Positions 1 through 9,417 of a DNA stretch of 64,000 bases are shown here, piece after piece. The DNA is taken from positions 1 through 64,000 of the forward strand of contig NZ_VATK01000022.1 of the NCBI RefSeq assembly GCF_006546985.1. The letters are read 5' to 3'. Numbering within the stretch: the first letter of the stretch is position 1; every line of letters begins with the position of its first letter. Under the pieces are notes generated by a model, which worked only from the letters and a program-made list of their open reading frames with translations, was not told the DNA's origin and searched no databases. This stretch comes from Bacillus sp. 03113 (GTDB lineage: Bacteria; Bacillota; Bacilli; Bacillales; Cytobacillaceae). A program made the position numbers and the translations under genes.

Positions 1-67
1 TTTTGGAGACAAGTTGCCTTTTATATGTCTACATTCAAATATAAACAAAAAAAAACGAAAGTTTTTC

Positions 68-140
68 AGTGGCCTCGAGGGACAAGCGAGGAGGCTTGCC
101 AGTTCGTCCGCGGAAAGCGAGTGAATTTCCTGACGATTAT
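68..140. repeat. Candidate dispersed GC-rich repeat upstream of mrfA
   Basis: A GC-rich block inside otherwise AT-rich DNA, with partly palindromic pieces (CGAGG and CCTCG type runs, and TCCGCGGA). It resembles short non-coding repeats that I recall from Bacillaceae intergenic regions, but I see no second copy in this window. No gene is visible in positions 1-194. The rest of that stretch is AT-rich leader. Confidence 0.35.
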
Positions 141-194
141 AAATCAGTACTGAAATTTAACAGAGCCTTAATAAAAGAAAAGAAGTGAGAATGT

Positions 195-2462
195 ATGAAG
201 ATACGGAAAAACTTACAAGACATTTTAATGGAGCTGAATTCCGTTCCTGATTTTAAGGAAAACATTGTCCATTGGCATACCATTGAAGAAAAAAAAGCGG
301 AAACAGTGGATATTCCTTTTGATATTCATCCAAACATTGTTCGTGCTTTACAAAAAAGAGGCATCGGAACCCTTTATACTCATCAACAAACAGCCTATGA
401 TATAGTTAGAAAAGGACATAGCATAGTAGCTGTTACTCCAACAGCATCAGGAAAAACATTGTGTTACAATTTGCCTGTTATCCAAACTATTATAGAGGAC
501 GAAAAGGCGAGAGCTCTTTATCTTTTTCCTACAAAGGCTTTGGCACAGGATCAAAAAAGTGAATTGAATGAGTTGATTGAAGAAGCTGAGGTTAAAATCA
601 ATAGCTATACGTATGATGGTGATACCCCATCCAATATAAGACAAAAAGTCCGAAAAGCAGGGCATATTGTGATCACGAATCCGGATATGCTCCATTCTGC
701 TATACTCCCGCATCATACGAAATGGGTATCATTATTTGAAAATCTAAAATATGTTGTCATAGATGAGCTGCATATTTATCGAGGGATATTTGGAAGTCAT
801 GTTGCAAATGTGCTCCGTCGTCTACGAAGAATTTGTCATTATTATGGAAGCAATCCCATCTTTATTTGTACATCGGCTACTATAGCCAATCCTTTAGAGC
901 TTTCTGAACAATTAACCGAGCAAAAAATGAAGCTTATTGTAAAAAATGGTGCCCCGAGCGGAAGAAAGCACTTTTTATTTTATAACCCAGCCATTATCAA
1001 TAAACCATTAAATGTAAGAAAAAGTGCAACTTTAGAAGCGAGAAAGCTTGCTAGTGAATTGTTAAAAAATAAAATACAGACGATTGTTTTTGCTAGAAGC
1101 CGTGTTCGAGTTGAAATCCTTTTATCTTATCTACAAGAATTGGTCATTCATAAGCTCGGCCCAAAAGCGATAAGAGGGTATCGGGGCGGATATTTGCCAT
1201 CTGAAAGGAGAGAGATTGAAAAGGGTCTTCGTAATGGCACCATATATGGAGTGGTTAGTACAAATGCATTGGAGCTTGGAGTCGATATTGGGCAGCTTGA
1301 GGTTTGTATAATGGCTGGTTATCCAGGTACGATAGCGAGTTCCTGGCAGCAAGCGGGACGAGCAGGGAGACGTCAGCATGAATCATTAGTGATCCTTGTG
1401 GCAAGCTCCAATCCACTTGATCAATATGTCATTCAGCACCCTGATTACTTTTTCAATCGAAATCCAGAAACGGCTAGGATAAATCCAAATAATTTAATTA
1501 TTCTTATGGATCATTTGAAATGTGCTTCTTTTGAACTTCCTTTTACGAAAGGAGAAACGTTTGGTCTTGCTGAAACAGAGGAATTGCTGGAATATTTAAG
1601 TGAAGAAAGGCTTTTATATAAAAATGGTGATAAATGGTACTGGATGAATGATGCCTTTCCTGCACATAACATTAGTCTGCGATCAGCCTCGCAAGCAAAC
1701 GTTGTAATCATTGATCAATCTAATGTGGCTCATTCAAGAGTGATAGGGGAAATGGACCAGTTTTCTGCCATGACTTTGCTGCATGAAGACGCGATTTATC
1801 TTCATCAAGGTAATCAATATCAAGTAGATCAATTGGATTGGGATGGGAAAAAAGCTTATGTAAAAGAAGTAAGCGTTGATTATTTTACGGACGCAAACCT
1901 TGCTGTCGAGCTAAAAGTCATCGAAGCAGATAAGATGCGGCAAAAACAAGGTATTGAAATTGGATTTGGAGATGTAAGTGTCACAGCGATGGCAACCATT
2001 TTTAAAAAAATAAAGTTTGAAACACATGAAAATATTGGCTCTGGTCCTATTCATTTACCTGAAATGGAGCTTCATACGAATGCAGCATGGATTTCTTTTG
2101 ACGGTCACCTAAGCTTTACTGAAAAGAGATTAGAGGAATGTCTGCTTGGAATGAGCCATGCTTTAAAGCACATAGCTCCGTTATTTGTCATGTGCGATCC
2201 GCAAGACCTTCATGTAGTCCCACAGGTAAAGGCTATTCATAACGAAAAGCCGACCTTGTTTTTTTATGATCGCTACCCTGGTGGGATTGGGCTCAGTGAA
2301 AAGCTTTTTGAGGGGATAGAAGGTGTTCTATTGGAGGCTAAATCTCTGGTTGAAAATTGTCATTGTCAAAATGGATGTCCATCTTGTATTGGGGCAGATT
2401 TTTTATCGGATTTTGTGAAAAACGATACGGTGAAAATGCTCTCCCACATTTTACTTCATTGA
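195..2462 (+). CDS. mrfA: DEAH-box-type helicase MrfA (YprA), mitomycin repair
   Basis: A 755-residue superfamily 2 helicase. Motif I is TPTASGKT (residues 81-88), motif II is DELH (190-193), and motif VI is the QQAGRAGRR stretch in the second RecA domain. A C-terminal cysteine cluster (CHCQNGCPSC) is the zinc-binding end typical of the MrfA/DUF1998 family. In B. subtilis MrfA works with the exonuclease MrfB in a UvrA-independent pathway that repairs mitomycin C crosslinks. The next gene here is mrfB, 17 bases downstream, so the pair is intact. The start at 195 follows a purine-rich AGAAGTGAGA site. Family assignment is firm; the repair role is transferred from B. subtilis. Confidence 0.93.
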   Translation: MKIRKNLQDILMELNSVPDFKENIVHWHTIEEKKAETVDIPFDIHPNIVRALQKRGIGTLYTHQQTAYDIVRKGHSIVAVTPTASGKTLCYNLPVIQTIIEDEKARALYLFPTKALAQDQKSELNELIEEAEVKINSYTYDGDTPSNIRQKVRKAGHIVITNPDMLHSAILPHHTKWVSLFENLKYVVIDELHIYRGIFGSHVANVLRRLRRICHYYGSNPIFICTSATIANPLELSEQLTEQKMKLIVKNGAPSGRKHFLFYNPAIINKPLNVRKSATLEARKLASELLKNKIQTIVFARSRVRVEILLSYLQELVIHKLGPKAIRGYRGGYLPSERREIEKGLRNGTIYGVVSTNALELGVDIGQLEVCIMAGYPGTIASSWQQAGRAGRRQHESLVILVASSNPLDQYVIQHPDYFFNRNPETARINPNNLIILMDHLKCASFELPFTKGETFGLAETEELLEYLSEERLLYKNGDKWYWMNDAFPAHNISLRSASQANVVIIDQSNVAHSRVIGEMDQFSAMTLLHEDAIYLHQGNQYQVDQLDWDGKKAYVKEVSVDYFTDANLAVELKVIEADKMRQKQGIEIGFGDVSVTAMATIFKKIKFETHENIGSGPIHLPEMELHTNAAWISFDGHLSFTEKRLEECLLGMSHALKHIAPLFVMCDPQDLHVVPQVKAIHNEKPTLFFYDRYPGGIGLSEKLFEGIEGVLLEAKSLVENCHCQNGCPSCIGADFLSDFVKNDTVKMLSHILLH

Positions 2463-2479
2463 GCAAGGGGGGTAAGCTC

Positions 2480-3724
2480 ATGTCCATTAAAAAAAAGCTT
2501 CAACGTTTAAAACCACATAAGACAAATGAACAGGATACAAAACCAAAAAAAGTGCAGTCTGCTGTTGTACTACAAGACCTTCCTTATCAAGAAATCTGGG
2601 GAAAAGAGAATGTTAAGCCTTATTATTTTGATAATGATTTTTGTCTTGTAAGGGAAACGAAGTATCCTCTTAAATATATCCACGGAAAATATGCATTAAA
2701 GGAATTTCTTAAAGTGATCCAGCGGTGGAATGAGGTGTCTATTGACCATCCATTATCCGCAAAAGGGTATGCGGCAAACGAGCTGCTATTCTTTGATACC
2801 GAAACAACAGGTCTTGGTGGAGGAACTGGTAATACCATTTTTATTTTAGGTCATGCAAAAGTATCCGAAACGAATGTTATCGTGAAGCAGCATATACTTC
2901 CTCAGCCTGGATCAGAAGTACCTTTATATCAAAGTTTTTTGGAAAATCTCAAAGACTTGAAGCTTGTCACGTATAATGGAAAGGCTTTTGATTGGCCGCA
3001 AGTGAAAACAAGACATACGCTTATTAGAGATCGTGTTCCTGCTTTACCCTCCTTTGGTCATTTTGATCTTTATCACGCAGCAAGGAGAATGTGGAAGCAT
3101 CGATTAGAACGGTTAAAGCTCTCGATCGTGGAAAAGGAAATTTTAGAGATCGATCGAATTGAGGATATTCCAGGTTTTCTAGCACCAATGATTTATTTTG
3201 ATTTTGTTGAAAATCGAAATCCAGAAGGAATGATTGGGGTTTTAAAGCATAATGAATTCGATATTTTATCATTAATTACTTTGTACACTCATCTTTCACT
3301 ACAGCTATTAGGGTTGGATAAGGGCCAAACGGCAAAAGAAACACTTGAAGTTGGCAAATGGTTTTCGAAAATCGGTAATTCTGAATCAGCGAAAGAAGCT
3401 TTTTTGAAAGTTGTAGATGATCAGACAGAAGCTGCAGCGGAAAGCAAGCATGCCCTTGCGTTTCAATATAAAAAAAATAAACAATGGGACTGTGCAGAAG
3501 AAATGTGGTTACAGGTTGTAGAACAAGGCTGGGCTTCCATTCAAACGGAAGCATGTATCGAGCTTGCGAAAATATATGAGCATCGTAAAAAAAAGCTTTT
3601 AAAGGCCATAGAGTACACTGAAAAAGCAATCGATTTTCATCGCTTGAATCAATCAAGTGACAAGGGGTTTGATGAATTGTTAAAACGATTCAATCGGCTC
3701 AATAAAAAAATTGAAAAATCGTAA
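2480..3724 (+). CDS. mrfB: Metal-dependent exonuclease MrfB (YprB), partner of MrfA
   Basis: A 414-residue protein with an RNase H-fold DEDD-type exonuclease domain: FFDTETTGLGGG supplies the first D and E, VTYNGKAFDWP the next acid, and HNEFDILSL the last. The C-terminal third is helical and TPR-like, as in YprB. An open frame extends back to 2357 inside mrfA. The chosen ATG at 2480 has an AAGGGGGG ribosome site eight or so bases upstream and gives the B. subtilis length (about 413). It forms an operon with mrfA. Function (exonuclease acting after MrfA at crosslinks) comes from the B. subtilis pair. Confidence 0.92.
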   Translation: MSIKKKLQRLKPHKTNEQDTKPKKVQSAVVLQDLPYQEIWGKENVKPYYFDNDFCLVRETKYPLKYIHGKYALKEFLKVIQRWNEVSIDHPLSAKGYAANELLFFDTETTGLGGGTGNTIFILGHAKVSETNVIVKQHILPQPGSEVPLYQSFLENLKDLKLVTYNGKAFDWPQVKTRHTLIRDRVPALPSFGHFDLYHAARRMWKHRLERLKLSIVEKEILEIDRIEDIPGFLAPMIYFDFVENRNPEGMIGVLKHNEFDILSLITLYTHLSLQLLGLDKGQTAKETLEVGKWFSKIGNSESAKEAFLKVVDDQTEAAAESKHALAFQYKKNKQWDCAEEMWLQVVEQGWASIQTEACIELAKIYEHRKKKLLKAIEYTEKAIDFHRLNQSSDKGFDELLKRFNRLNKKIEKS

Positions 3725-3832
3725 GCAAGAAAAAGTAAAACTTTCCATTAGTAGAGATTTACTGCTCATTAATGTCGGAGAAAAATATTCGGAAAATATT
3801 TTTACAATACTGTGAAAAAATCAAAACTATTG

Positions 3833-3861
3833 TTGTTTGTCTTTGTATAACCCTGTAAAAT
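3833..3861 (+). promoter_or_regulatory. Probable SigA promoter for the 31-residue membrane peptide
   Basis: TTGTTT at 3833-3838, a 17-base spacer and TAAAAT at 3856-3861. It lies about 50 bases before the small ORF at 3913. A perfect 9-bp AT inverted repeat (3781-3803) just upstream may be a weak terminator for mrfAB. Confidence 0.5.
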
Positions 3862-3912
3862 AGATACTTGTATGAATTAAGATACGGAATTTAAAAATAT
3901 GGAGCGGGGTAC

Positions 3913-4008
3913 ATGTATAAAGCAATTTTGTTCTTGTTTTTTATGGTCATTTGTCTAACGGTTGTGCTATTTAGTTCATTTAAGGATCAGTTTTATACAT
4001 TTCTATAA
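3913..4008 (+). CDS. Small membrane peptide, 31 aa, unknown
   Basis: Not recognised. An ATG preceded by GGAGCGGGG opens a 31-codon frame encoding one hydrophobic helix (residues about 4-22) and a short polar tail ending in DQFYTFL. It has its own promoter-like sequence and a strong terminator directly after the stop, so it looks like an independent single-gene unit between mrfB and ypsA, the place where B. subtilis carries cotD. No function can be given. Confidence 0.55.
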   Translation: MYKAILFLFFMVICLTVVLFSSFKDQFYTFL

Positions 4009-4021
4009 GAAAATGAACGTA

Positions 4022-4055
4022 AAACAAGGGCTAGAGCAAGCCCTTGTTTTTTTAA
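4022..4055 (+). terminator. Rho-independent terminator after the small membrane peptide
   Basis: AAACAAGGGCT pairs with AGCCCTTGTTT around a short loop, followed by a T run. Confidence 0.85.
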
Positions 4056-4158
4056 GGATAAAAAACGGTTGGGTACTGGAAAAAATAACAAAAAATGATA
4101 TGATAATAAATACAAAGCAGCATTTCAATCTATTTTACATAAAGGAAAGTTTACGTTT

Positions 4159-4725
4159 GTGATAAAAAAAGTGGTCATTTCAGGCTATAAGCCATTTGAA
4201 GTAGGGGTATTTAAGAAAGATGATATTGCCATTTCTTTTATTAAAAAAGCCATTCGAAGAAATCTTGAAACATTGATGAACGAGGGATTAGAATGGGTGA
4301 TCATTAGTGGTCAACTTGGAACAGAATTATGGGCTGCTGAGGTTGTTTTTGATATGCAAATCGAGGGTTATGAGCAATTACAGCTTGCAGTCATTACTCC
4401 ATTTTATAACCAAGAACAGACTTGGAATGATCAAAATAAAGAATGGTACGAATTTGTGATATCACAAGCAGATTTTGTGGATTCAGTTTCAAGGAAAAAT
4501 TATGAAAGCCCATGGCAGTTTCGTTTGAAAAATCAGTTTTTAATTGAAAAAAGTGATGCGATGATTCTTTTTTATGATTCAGATCGTGAAGGAAGCCCAA
4601 AATATTTGTATGAAGCTGTTAGAACTTATCAAGAAAAATATAGCTATTCACTCCATTTCATTACTTTTTCAGACCTTGAATCGTTATTTGAGGAGGAGCA
4701 ATTTCAGAATCGGCAAGATGATTAA
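4159..4725 (+). CDS. ypsA: YpsA family protein (DUF1273, DprA/LOG-like fold)
   Basis: 188 residues, full length for YpsA. The Rossmann-like SLOG fold is suggested by the VVISGYKPFE start, the ISGQLGTELWAAEVV segment (nucleotide-binding glycine region) and a late MILFYDSDREGSPKYL strand-helix. YpsA affects cell division in Firmicutes; its biochemical activity is not settled. The start is GTG at 4159, after AAAGGAAAG. It lies directly before gpsB, the usual Bacillus arrangement, which fits a shared role at the division site. Confidence 0.88.
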   Translation: MIKKVVISGYKPFEVGVFKKDDIAISFIKKAIRRNLETLMNEGLEWVIISGQLGTELWAAEVVFDMQIEGYEQLQLAVITPFYNQEQTWNDQNKEWYEFVISQADFVDSVSRKNYESPWQFRLKNQFLIEKSDAMILFYDSDREGSPKYLYEAVRTYQEKYSYSLHFITFSDLESLFEEEQFQNRQDD

Positions 4726-4811
4726 CAAAGGATATCAAAAGAAAAATTGACAAAAGGTACGTTTTTTGAAAAAATGAATATATGTATTTGGGATTGACCG
4801 AGGTGATTATG

Positions 4812-5111
4812 ATGTTATCAGATAAAATAAAGTTAACGGCTAAGGATATTCTTGAAAAAGAATTTAAATCGGGAATGCGTGGGTATAAACCGGAAGATGT
4901 AGACAAATTTCTAGATTTGATCATTAAGGATTATGAAACCATGCATCAAGAAATTGAGGAACTGTATCAAGAAAATATGAGATTAAAAAAACAGCTGGAT
5001 GATGCTGCAAGACGCCCAGCACCGCAATCAGCTGGAACGACCAATTTTGATATATTAAAAAGGCTTTCTAATTTGGAGAAGCATGTTTTTGGCAGCAAGC
5101 TGTATGATTAA
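4812..5111 (+). CDS. gpsB: Cell division adaptor GpsB
   Basis: 99 residues, DivIVA-related. The N-terminal membrane/partner-binding domain ([11 protein letters not shown], then [13 protein letters not shown]) is followed by a coiled coil (residues about 40-68), a linker rich in A, P and Q, and the conserved C-terminal helix ([16 protein letters not shown]). GpsB shuttles between septum and side wall and ties PBP1 to other envelope factors. Of two adjacent ATGs (4809 and 4812), 4812 is better spaced from the AGGTG site; upstream in-frame codons from 4782 lack a ribosome site. Very confident. Confidence 0.95.
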   Translation: MLSDKIKLTAKDILEKEFKSGMRGYKPEDVDKFLDLIIKDYETMHQEIEELYQENMRLKKQLDDAARRPAPQSAGTTNFDILKRLSNLEKHVFGSKLYD

Positions 5112-5240
5112 TGTTCATGAGTGATAGCTTTCTTTATGAAATGGTTAAAGATGGAATCGTTACCATTGACATTATTTGTTTATATTTCTGTTAATAACCA
5201 TTGCTATTTGAAGCAGAATTCTCTATACTGTTTTATGCAG

Positions 5241-5660
5241 TCATTAATATCGTTCGGGTAATCGCTGTAAAAAGTTTTCTTTTTACAGAGGAAAGTCCAT
5301 GCTCGCACAGGCTGAGATGCTTGTAGTGTTCGTGCCTAGTGAAAAAATAAGCTAGGGCAGTTTAGCCAGTGAGCTGAACTGACGGCAGGGAAATTACCTA
5401 AGTCTTTTTAAGATATGGTAAAATTACCTTTAAAAGTGCCACAGTGACGTAGCCTTTCTAGAAATGGAAAGGGTGGAACGAGGTAAACCCCGCGAGCGAG
5501 AAACCCAAATAATGGTAGGGGCACTTTCTCGGAGGAATTGAACGAAGAGAAGGACAGATGAATTTCATCTGTAGATAGATGATTACCACCTTGGTACGAG
5601 GCAGAAAGCCGTTCGAGTACCTTGGAACAGAACATGGCTTACAGAACGTTGTTAGTGGAT
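5241..5660 (+). ncRNA. rnpB: RNase P RNA, Bacillus type B
   Basis: Contains the hallmark blocks of type B RNase P RNA: CGTTCGGGTAATCGCTG near the 5' end, AGAGGAAAGTCCATGCTCGC (CR-I), GTGCCACAGTGACG, GAAACCCAAAT, and the 3' block GGAACAGAACATGGCTTACA. The ends were set by pairing the P1 helix: 5242-5255 is complementary, with G-U pairs, to 5644-5657. The RNA is the catalytic subunit that trims tRNA 5' leaders. A TTGCTA (5201-5206), 17-base spacer, TATACT (5224-5229) promoter lies just upstream. Its position after gpsB matches B. subtilis. Confidence 0.97.
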
Positions 5661-5676
5661 GTATGAATGTAAAAGT

Positions 5677-5709
5677 AAAGCTCTCCGCTTCCTTTGGAGA
5701 GCTTTTTTT
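5677..5709 (+). terminator. Terminator of rnpB
   Basis: AAAGCTCTCC pairs with GGAGAGCTTT around a 9-base loop, followed by seven T residues. Confidence 0.88.
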
Positions 5710-5789
5710 CATATCAAACTTATTGTAGTTACTAGCTATCACTTTTCCAACTTAAAGTTTAGTGAATTCAAATGAATAAGGGTGACAAA

Positions 5790-6929
5790 ATGAAAACTTA
5801 TCAATTAATTGCGACTTCTGCAATGGGGCTTGAAGCGCTTGTAGCAAAGGAGGTTCGCGATCTAGGCTATGAGTGCACAGTGGACAATGGAAAAATAACG
5901 TTTAAAGGCGATGAATTAGCCATCGCAAGATGTAACTTGTGGCTTCGAACGGCGGATCGAATCAAGATTGCCATTGGAGAATTTAAGGCAACGACTTTTG
6001 ATGAATTATTTGAAAAAACAAAAGCTCTTCCTTGGGAAGATTTTTTACCTGAAGATGCGGAGTTTCCTGTAACTGGTAAATCTGTGAAATCAAAGCTGTT
6101 TAGTGTTCCTGATTGTCAAGCGATTGTGAAAAAAGCAATCGTGGAACGATTAAGAAAACACTATAAAAAAACGGGTTGGTTCGAAGAAAATGGACCATTA
6201 TATAAAATTGAAGTAGCGCTGCATAAAGATACTGCTTTAATAACTTTGGATACAAGCGGAAGTGGATTACATAAGCGCGGATATCGTGTCGAGCAAGGGG
6301 AAGCGCCTTTAAAAGAAACTTTGGCAGCTGCATTAGTCTTATTGACTAATTGGACACCAGATCGCCCCTTTGTTGATCCATTCTGTGGATCAGGAACGAT
6401 TCCAATCGAAGCTGCTTTAATTGGCCAAAATATTGCTCCAGGTTTTAACCGTGAGTTTTTATCGGAGCAATGGGGATTTATCTCAGAAAAAATTTGGGAT
6501 GAAGCTAGAACAGAAGCAGAAGATAAAGCCAATTATGATCAGCCGTTAGACATTTTCGGTTCAGATATTGATCATCGAATGGTAAATATGGCACAGGAAA
6601 ATGCATTTGAAGCAGGATTAGGGGATTTGATTACCTTTAAGCAAATGCAAGTTCGAGATTTTACCACTCAAAAGCAATATGGAGTTATTATTGGAAACCC
6701 TCCGTATGGTGAACGTCTTGGCGACAAACCAGCAGTTCAAAAAATGTATCAAGAAATGGGACATGCTTTTAAAGATCTTGACACGTGGTCCATTTATATG
6801 ATGACCTCTGATGAAGAATTTGAAGCTTTTTATGGAAAACAAGCTACAAAAAAGAGAAAGCTATTTAATGGGTTTATAAAAACAGATTATTATCAATATT
6901 GGGGCAAAAGAAAGCCTAAAAATTGTTAA
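5790..6929 (+). CDS. ypsC: THUMP-domain N2-guanine/N6-adenine-type rRNA methyltransferase (RlmL-like)
   Basis: 379 residues. The N-terminal part has the ferredoxin-like and THUMP RNA-binding region; the C-terminal half is a Rossmann methyltransferase. It shows the UPF0020 motifs VDPFCGSGTIPIEAAL (SAM binding) and IIGNPPYGERLG (NPPY catalytic motif). YpsC is the Bacillus counterpart of the RlmL half that makes m2G in 23S rRNA. The start at 5790 is chosen because AAGGGTGA sits at the right distance and the protein then begins MKTYQLIATSAMGLEA like its relatives; the ATG at 5772 lacks a site. The exact modified base is inferred from family. Confidence 0.88.
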   Translation: MKTYQLIATSAMGLEALVAKEVRDLGYECTVDNGKITFKGDELAIARCNLWLRTADRIKIAIGEFKATTFDELFEKTKALPWEDFLPEDAEFPVTGKSVKSKLFSVPDCQAIVKKAIVERLRKHYKKTGWFEENGPLYKIEVALHKDTALITLDTSGSGLHKRGYRVEQGEAPLKETLAAALVLLTNWTPDRPFVDPFCGSGTIPIEAALIGQNIAPGFNREFLSEQWGFISEKIWDEARTEAEDKANYDQPLDIFGSDIDHRMVNMAQENAFEAGLGDLITFKQMQVRDFTTQKQYGVIIGNPPYGERLGDKPAVQKMYQEMGHAFKDLDTWSIYMMTSDEEFEAFYGKQATKKRKLFNGFIKTDYYQYWGKRKPKNC

Positions 6930-7008
6930 AAAATTTTTGTTTACCATTGTATAACCATTCTTTTTACTGAATAGAATAATAACATCTATTTTGGTAGGAG
7001 GAATGGCA

Positions 7009-7179
7009 ATGATACAACCTAATCTTGATTTTTATAAAATATCACAATCATTAAATGATACGATTAAAGCATTAGAGAATGAAAACCTATCAGAAGAAGC
7101 GAAATTGAAGCTTGAAAAAGCTCAAATAGAGCTTCAGCAGGCATTGTCATTTTCTTTTTCACACATGAGTGAATATTAA
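7009..7179 (+). CDS. Small conserved-looking helical protein, 56 aa
   Basis: Not recognised. The start at 7009 is seven bases after TAGGAGGA, a strong ribosome site; the ATG at 7003 is too close. The protein is charged and almost wholly helical, with a heptad-like run (IKALENENLSEEAKLKLEKA) suggesting a short coiled coil and a Phe-rich end. It is followed by its own terminator. No function assigned. Confidence 0.65.
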   Translation: MIQPNLDFYKISQSLNDTIKALENENLSEEAKLKLEKAQIELQQALSFSFSHMSEY

Positions 7180-7244
7180 TGTGCTATAGGTAGGGAGAAA
7201 AATACAAGGATTGAAATGAAACTAAGTATGAGCGGTCTAATTAT

Positions 7245-7275
7245 GAGTCTGAATTTTGTTCAGACTCTATTTTTA
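7245..7275 (+). terminator. Terminator after the 56-aa protein
   Basis: GAGTCTGA pairs with TCAGACTC across a 7-base loop, then a T-rich tail. Confidence 0.8.
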
Positions 7276-7354
7276 TTCTGTGCTATATTTTTAAATGTTG
7301 ATATAATAATACAGTTATCTTGTAGAAAATGAATGACAAAGCTGGAGGAATTTC

Positions 7355-9265
7355 ATGCAGAACCGTTTACCATTTCAAGTATCAAAAACAGAATCCTTTT
7401 ATGAAAAGCTAGGAGATTGGATTGGAGATGTGTTTTACGATCTTCTCCCAGAAGCTGGATATGAAATTAGAGATGAACAAATATTTATGGCTTATCAACT
7501 AGAACAAGCCTTTAAGGATAAAAAAATCATCTTTGCTGAGGCGGGTGTTGGTACAGGGAAAACTTTCGTCTATTTGCTTTATGCAATTTGCTATGCTCGT
7601 TATATGAATAAGCCAGCAATTATTGCATGTGCAGATGAAACGTTAATCGAGCAGCTTGTGAAAAAAGAAGGTGATATCGCAAAGCTGGAACAAGCATTAA
7701 ATTTACAAATTGATGTTCGTCTTGCTAAATCTAGAGATCAATACCTTTGCTTAAATAAACTTGATTCAATCGTTTCTAGTGATGAGGAGTATGAAGTCGT
7801 TTATGATCGTATGCCGGATTTTGTTCATAGTGGTGCATCTATGCAAACTTTTACACGGTATGGAGATCGTAAGGATTATCCTGAATTAACGGATGAACAG
7901 TGGAAACATATTTCTTGGGATTCATTACAGGATTGCTTTACATGTGAAAAAAGGCATCGATGTGGACAAACTTTACACCGTGATTACTATAGAGGATCAG
8001 CAGATTTAATTATCTGTTCGCATGATTTTTATATGGAGCATATTTGGACGAAGGAGTCGAGAAAACGAGAAGGACAGCTGCCTTTTTTACCTGAAAGCTC
8101 GTGTATTGTTTTCGATGAAGGTCACTTATTAGAATTTGCTTGCCAAAAAGCGTTGACTTATAGACTTAATGATCAAATGCTAGATAAGCTTTTATCTAGG
8201 TTAATGGAAAACGATGTGAGGGAAAAAACCTTACATATTATCGATGAAATCATACTTCTAAATGAAAGATTTTTTTCGAGTGTAGAAAAGGCAGCTATTC
8301 ATACAGCCGGGTCAGAAAAACAGGAAATAATAAAAACAAGCGATGTAATAAGAGCAGGAAAACAATTGTTATCTTTCATTGGACAATTAGAAGAAGAATT
8401 AGTGTTTGAGAGTGAAATGTATGTAATGAATGAATATGATTTAAAGGTCGTTGAAGAATACCTAGAACAAATATCGTACTCATTATCTCTTTTTCTAAAA
8501 GAATTGAATGGAATTACTTGGTTTGAACAAATAGAAGACGAAAAAACGATTGTTATTATGCCAAGGCTTGTTCAGGAAATTATGAAGGAGGAAGTGTTTT
8601 CACAGCCAAAGCCATTTATTTTTTCCTCTGCTACTTTATCAGAAAATAAATCATTTGACTATATTTCCAAAAGCTTAGGGGCGGAACATTTTCTTTCATT
8701 CTCAGTGGCATCTCCTTTTGAATACGAAGGAAAAATGGAGATAAAAATGCCTACTTTCCAAAGGGAGAATTCTTCAGAGATATGTGAATATATTTGGAAA
8801 AACATTCAACAATTAGAAGGCGGGTCTTTAGTTTTATTTAATACAAACGAAGAATTACAAGCTTTTAAACAATTTGCGAATGGTCAAACTCACTGCTCAA
8901 TCTATTTTGAAGGGGATGCCGAAATAAGCTCTCTTGTTTCTCTTTTTCAAAATACAGAGAACTCAGTTTTATGTGCGACTAGTTTATGGGAAGGTCTAGA
9001 TATTCCTGGAAGATCACTTGAAAATGTCTTTATTTACTCGTTGCCATTTCCACCAAATGACCCGGTCTTTAAGGCTAAAAGAGAGGCGGCCGACAATCCA
9101 TTCCTTGAGGTAGATATGCCTTATATGCTTCTACGCTTGCGTCAAGGTATTGGCAGATTAATAAGAAGTAAGGAAGATCAAGGAACTGTTCATCTATTAA
9201 TGTCAGAGAATGAAGACCAAAAAATCGTAGAAGCAGTGAAATCTGTACTTCCTATTCAACTATAA
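7355..9265 (+). CDS. ypvA: DinG/XPD-family ATP-dependent helicase (YpvA)
   Basis: 636 residues. Walker A is AEAGVGTGKT (61-70) and the DEAH box is DEGH (254-257). Four cysteines at about 132, 194, 197 and 203 sit between motifs I and II, the XPD-type Fe-S cluster position, so a [4Fe-4S] helicase is expected. The C-terminal RecA domain has TSLWEGLDIPG and the motif VI-like RLRQGIGRLIR. B. subtilis has two DinG relatives; this shorter one lacks an N-terminal exonuclease domain, as YpvA does. The start follows GCTGGAGGAATTTC. A likely role is unwinding damaged or R-loop DNA, inferred from DinG. Confidence 0.9.
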   Translation: MQNRLPFQVSKTESFYEKLGDWIGDVFYDLLPEAGYEIRDEQIFMAYQLEQAFKDKKIIFAEAGVGTGKTFVYLLYAICYARYMNKPAIIACADETLIEQLVKKEGDIAKLEQALNLQIDVRLAKSRDQYLCLNKLDSIVSSDEEYEVVYDRMPDFVHSGASMQTFTRYGDRKDYPELTDEQWKHISWDSLQDCFTCEKRHRCGQTLHRDYYRGSADLIICSHDFYMEHIWTKESRKREGQLPFLPESSCIVFDEGHLLEFACQKALTYRLNDQMLDKLLSRLMENDVREKTLHIIDEIILLNERFFSSVEKAAIHTAGSEKQEIIKTSDVIRAGKQLLSFIGQLEEELVFESEMYVMNEYDLKVVEEYLEQISYSLSLFLKELNGITWFEQIEDEKTIVIMPRLVQEIMKEEVFSQPKPFIFSSATLSENKSFDYISKSLGAEHFLSFSVASPFEYEGKMEIKMPTFQRENSSEICEYIWKNIQQLEGGSLVLFNTNEELQAFKQFANGQTHCSIYFEGDAEISSLVSLFQNTENSVLCATSLWEGLDIPGRSLENVFIYSLPFPPNDPVFKAKREAADNPFLEVDMPYMLLRLRQGIGRLIRSKEDQGTVHLLMSENEDQKIVEAVKSVLPIQL

Positions 9266-9269
9266 TTAT

Positions 9270-9311
9270 AGAAAAAGAATTAGCTGCAATTAAAACGCTA
9301 ATTCTTTTTCT
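9270..9311. terminator. Strong, probably bidirectional terminator after ypvA
   Basis: A perfect 15-bp stem (AGAAAAAGAATTAGC with GCTAATTCTTTTTCT) with a 12-base loop. A-rich on the left arm and T-rich on the right, so it could work both ways. Confidence 0.85.
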
Positions 9312-9417
9312 ATAAACAGAAATGATATTCGATATATCGTCGAAAGGCTTACTTCTAATCACGATGAAATATATGGTAAAATAATTGTAATAAATATAAA
9401 TAATAGGGGGAGTCGCG

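Noticed and set aside
2357-2479. Upstream start for mrfB inside mrfA
   Set aside because: No ribosome site, and the 2480 start has a strong one with the right protein length.
5408-5742. Minus-strand open frames across the RNase P RNA
   Set aside because: They are antisense to rnpB with no start signal.
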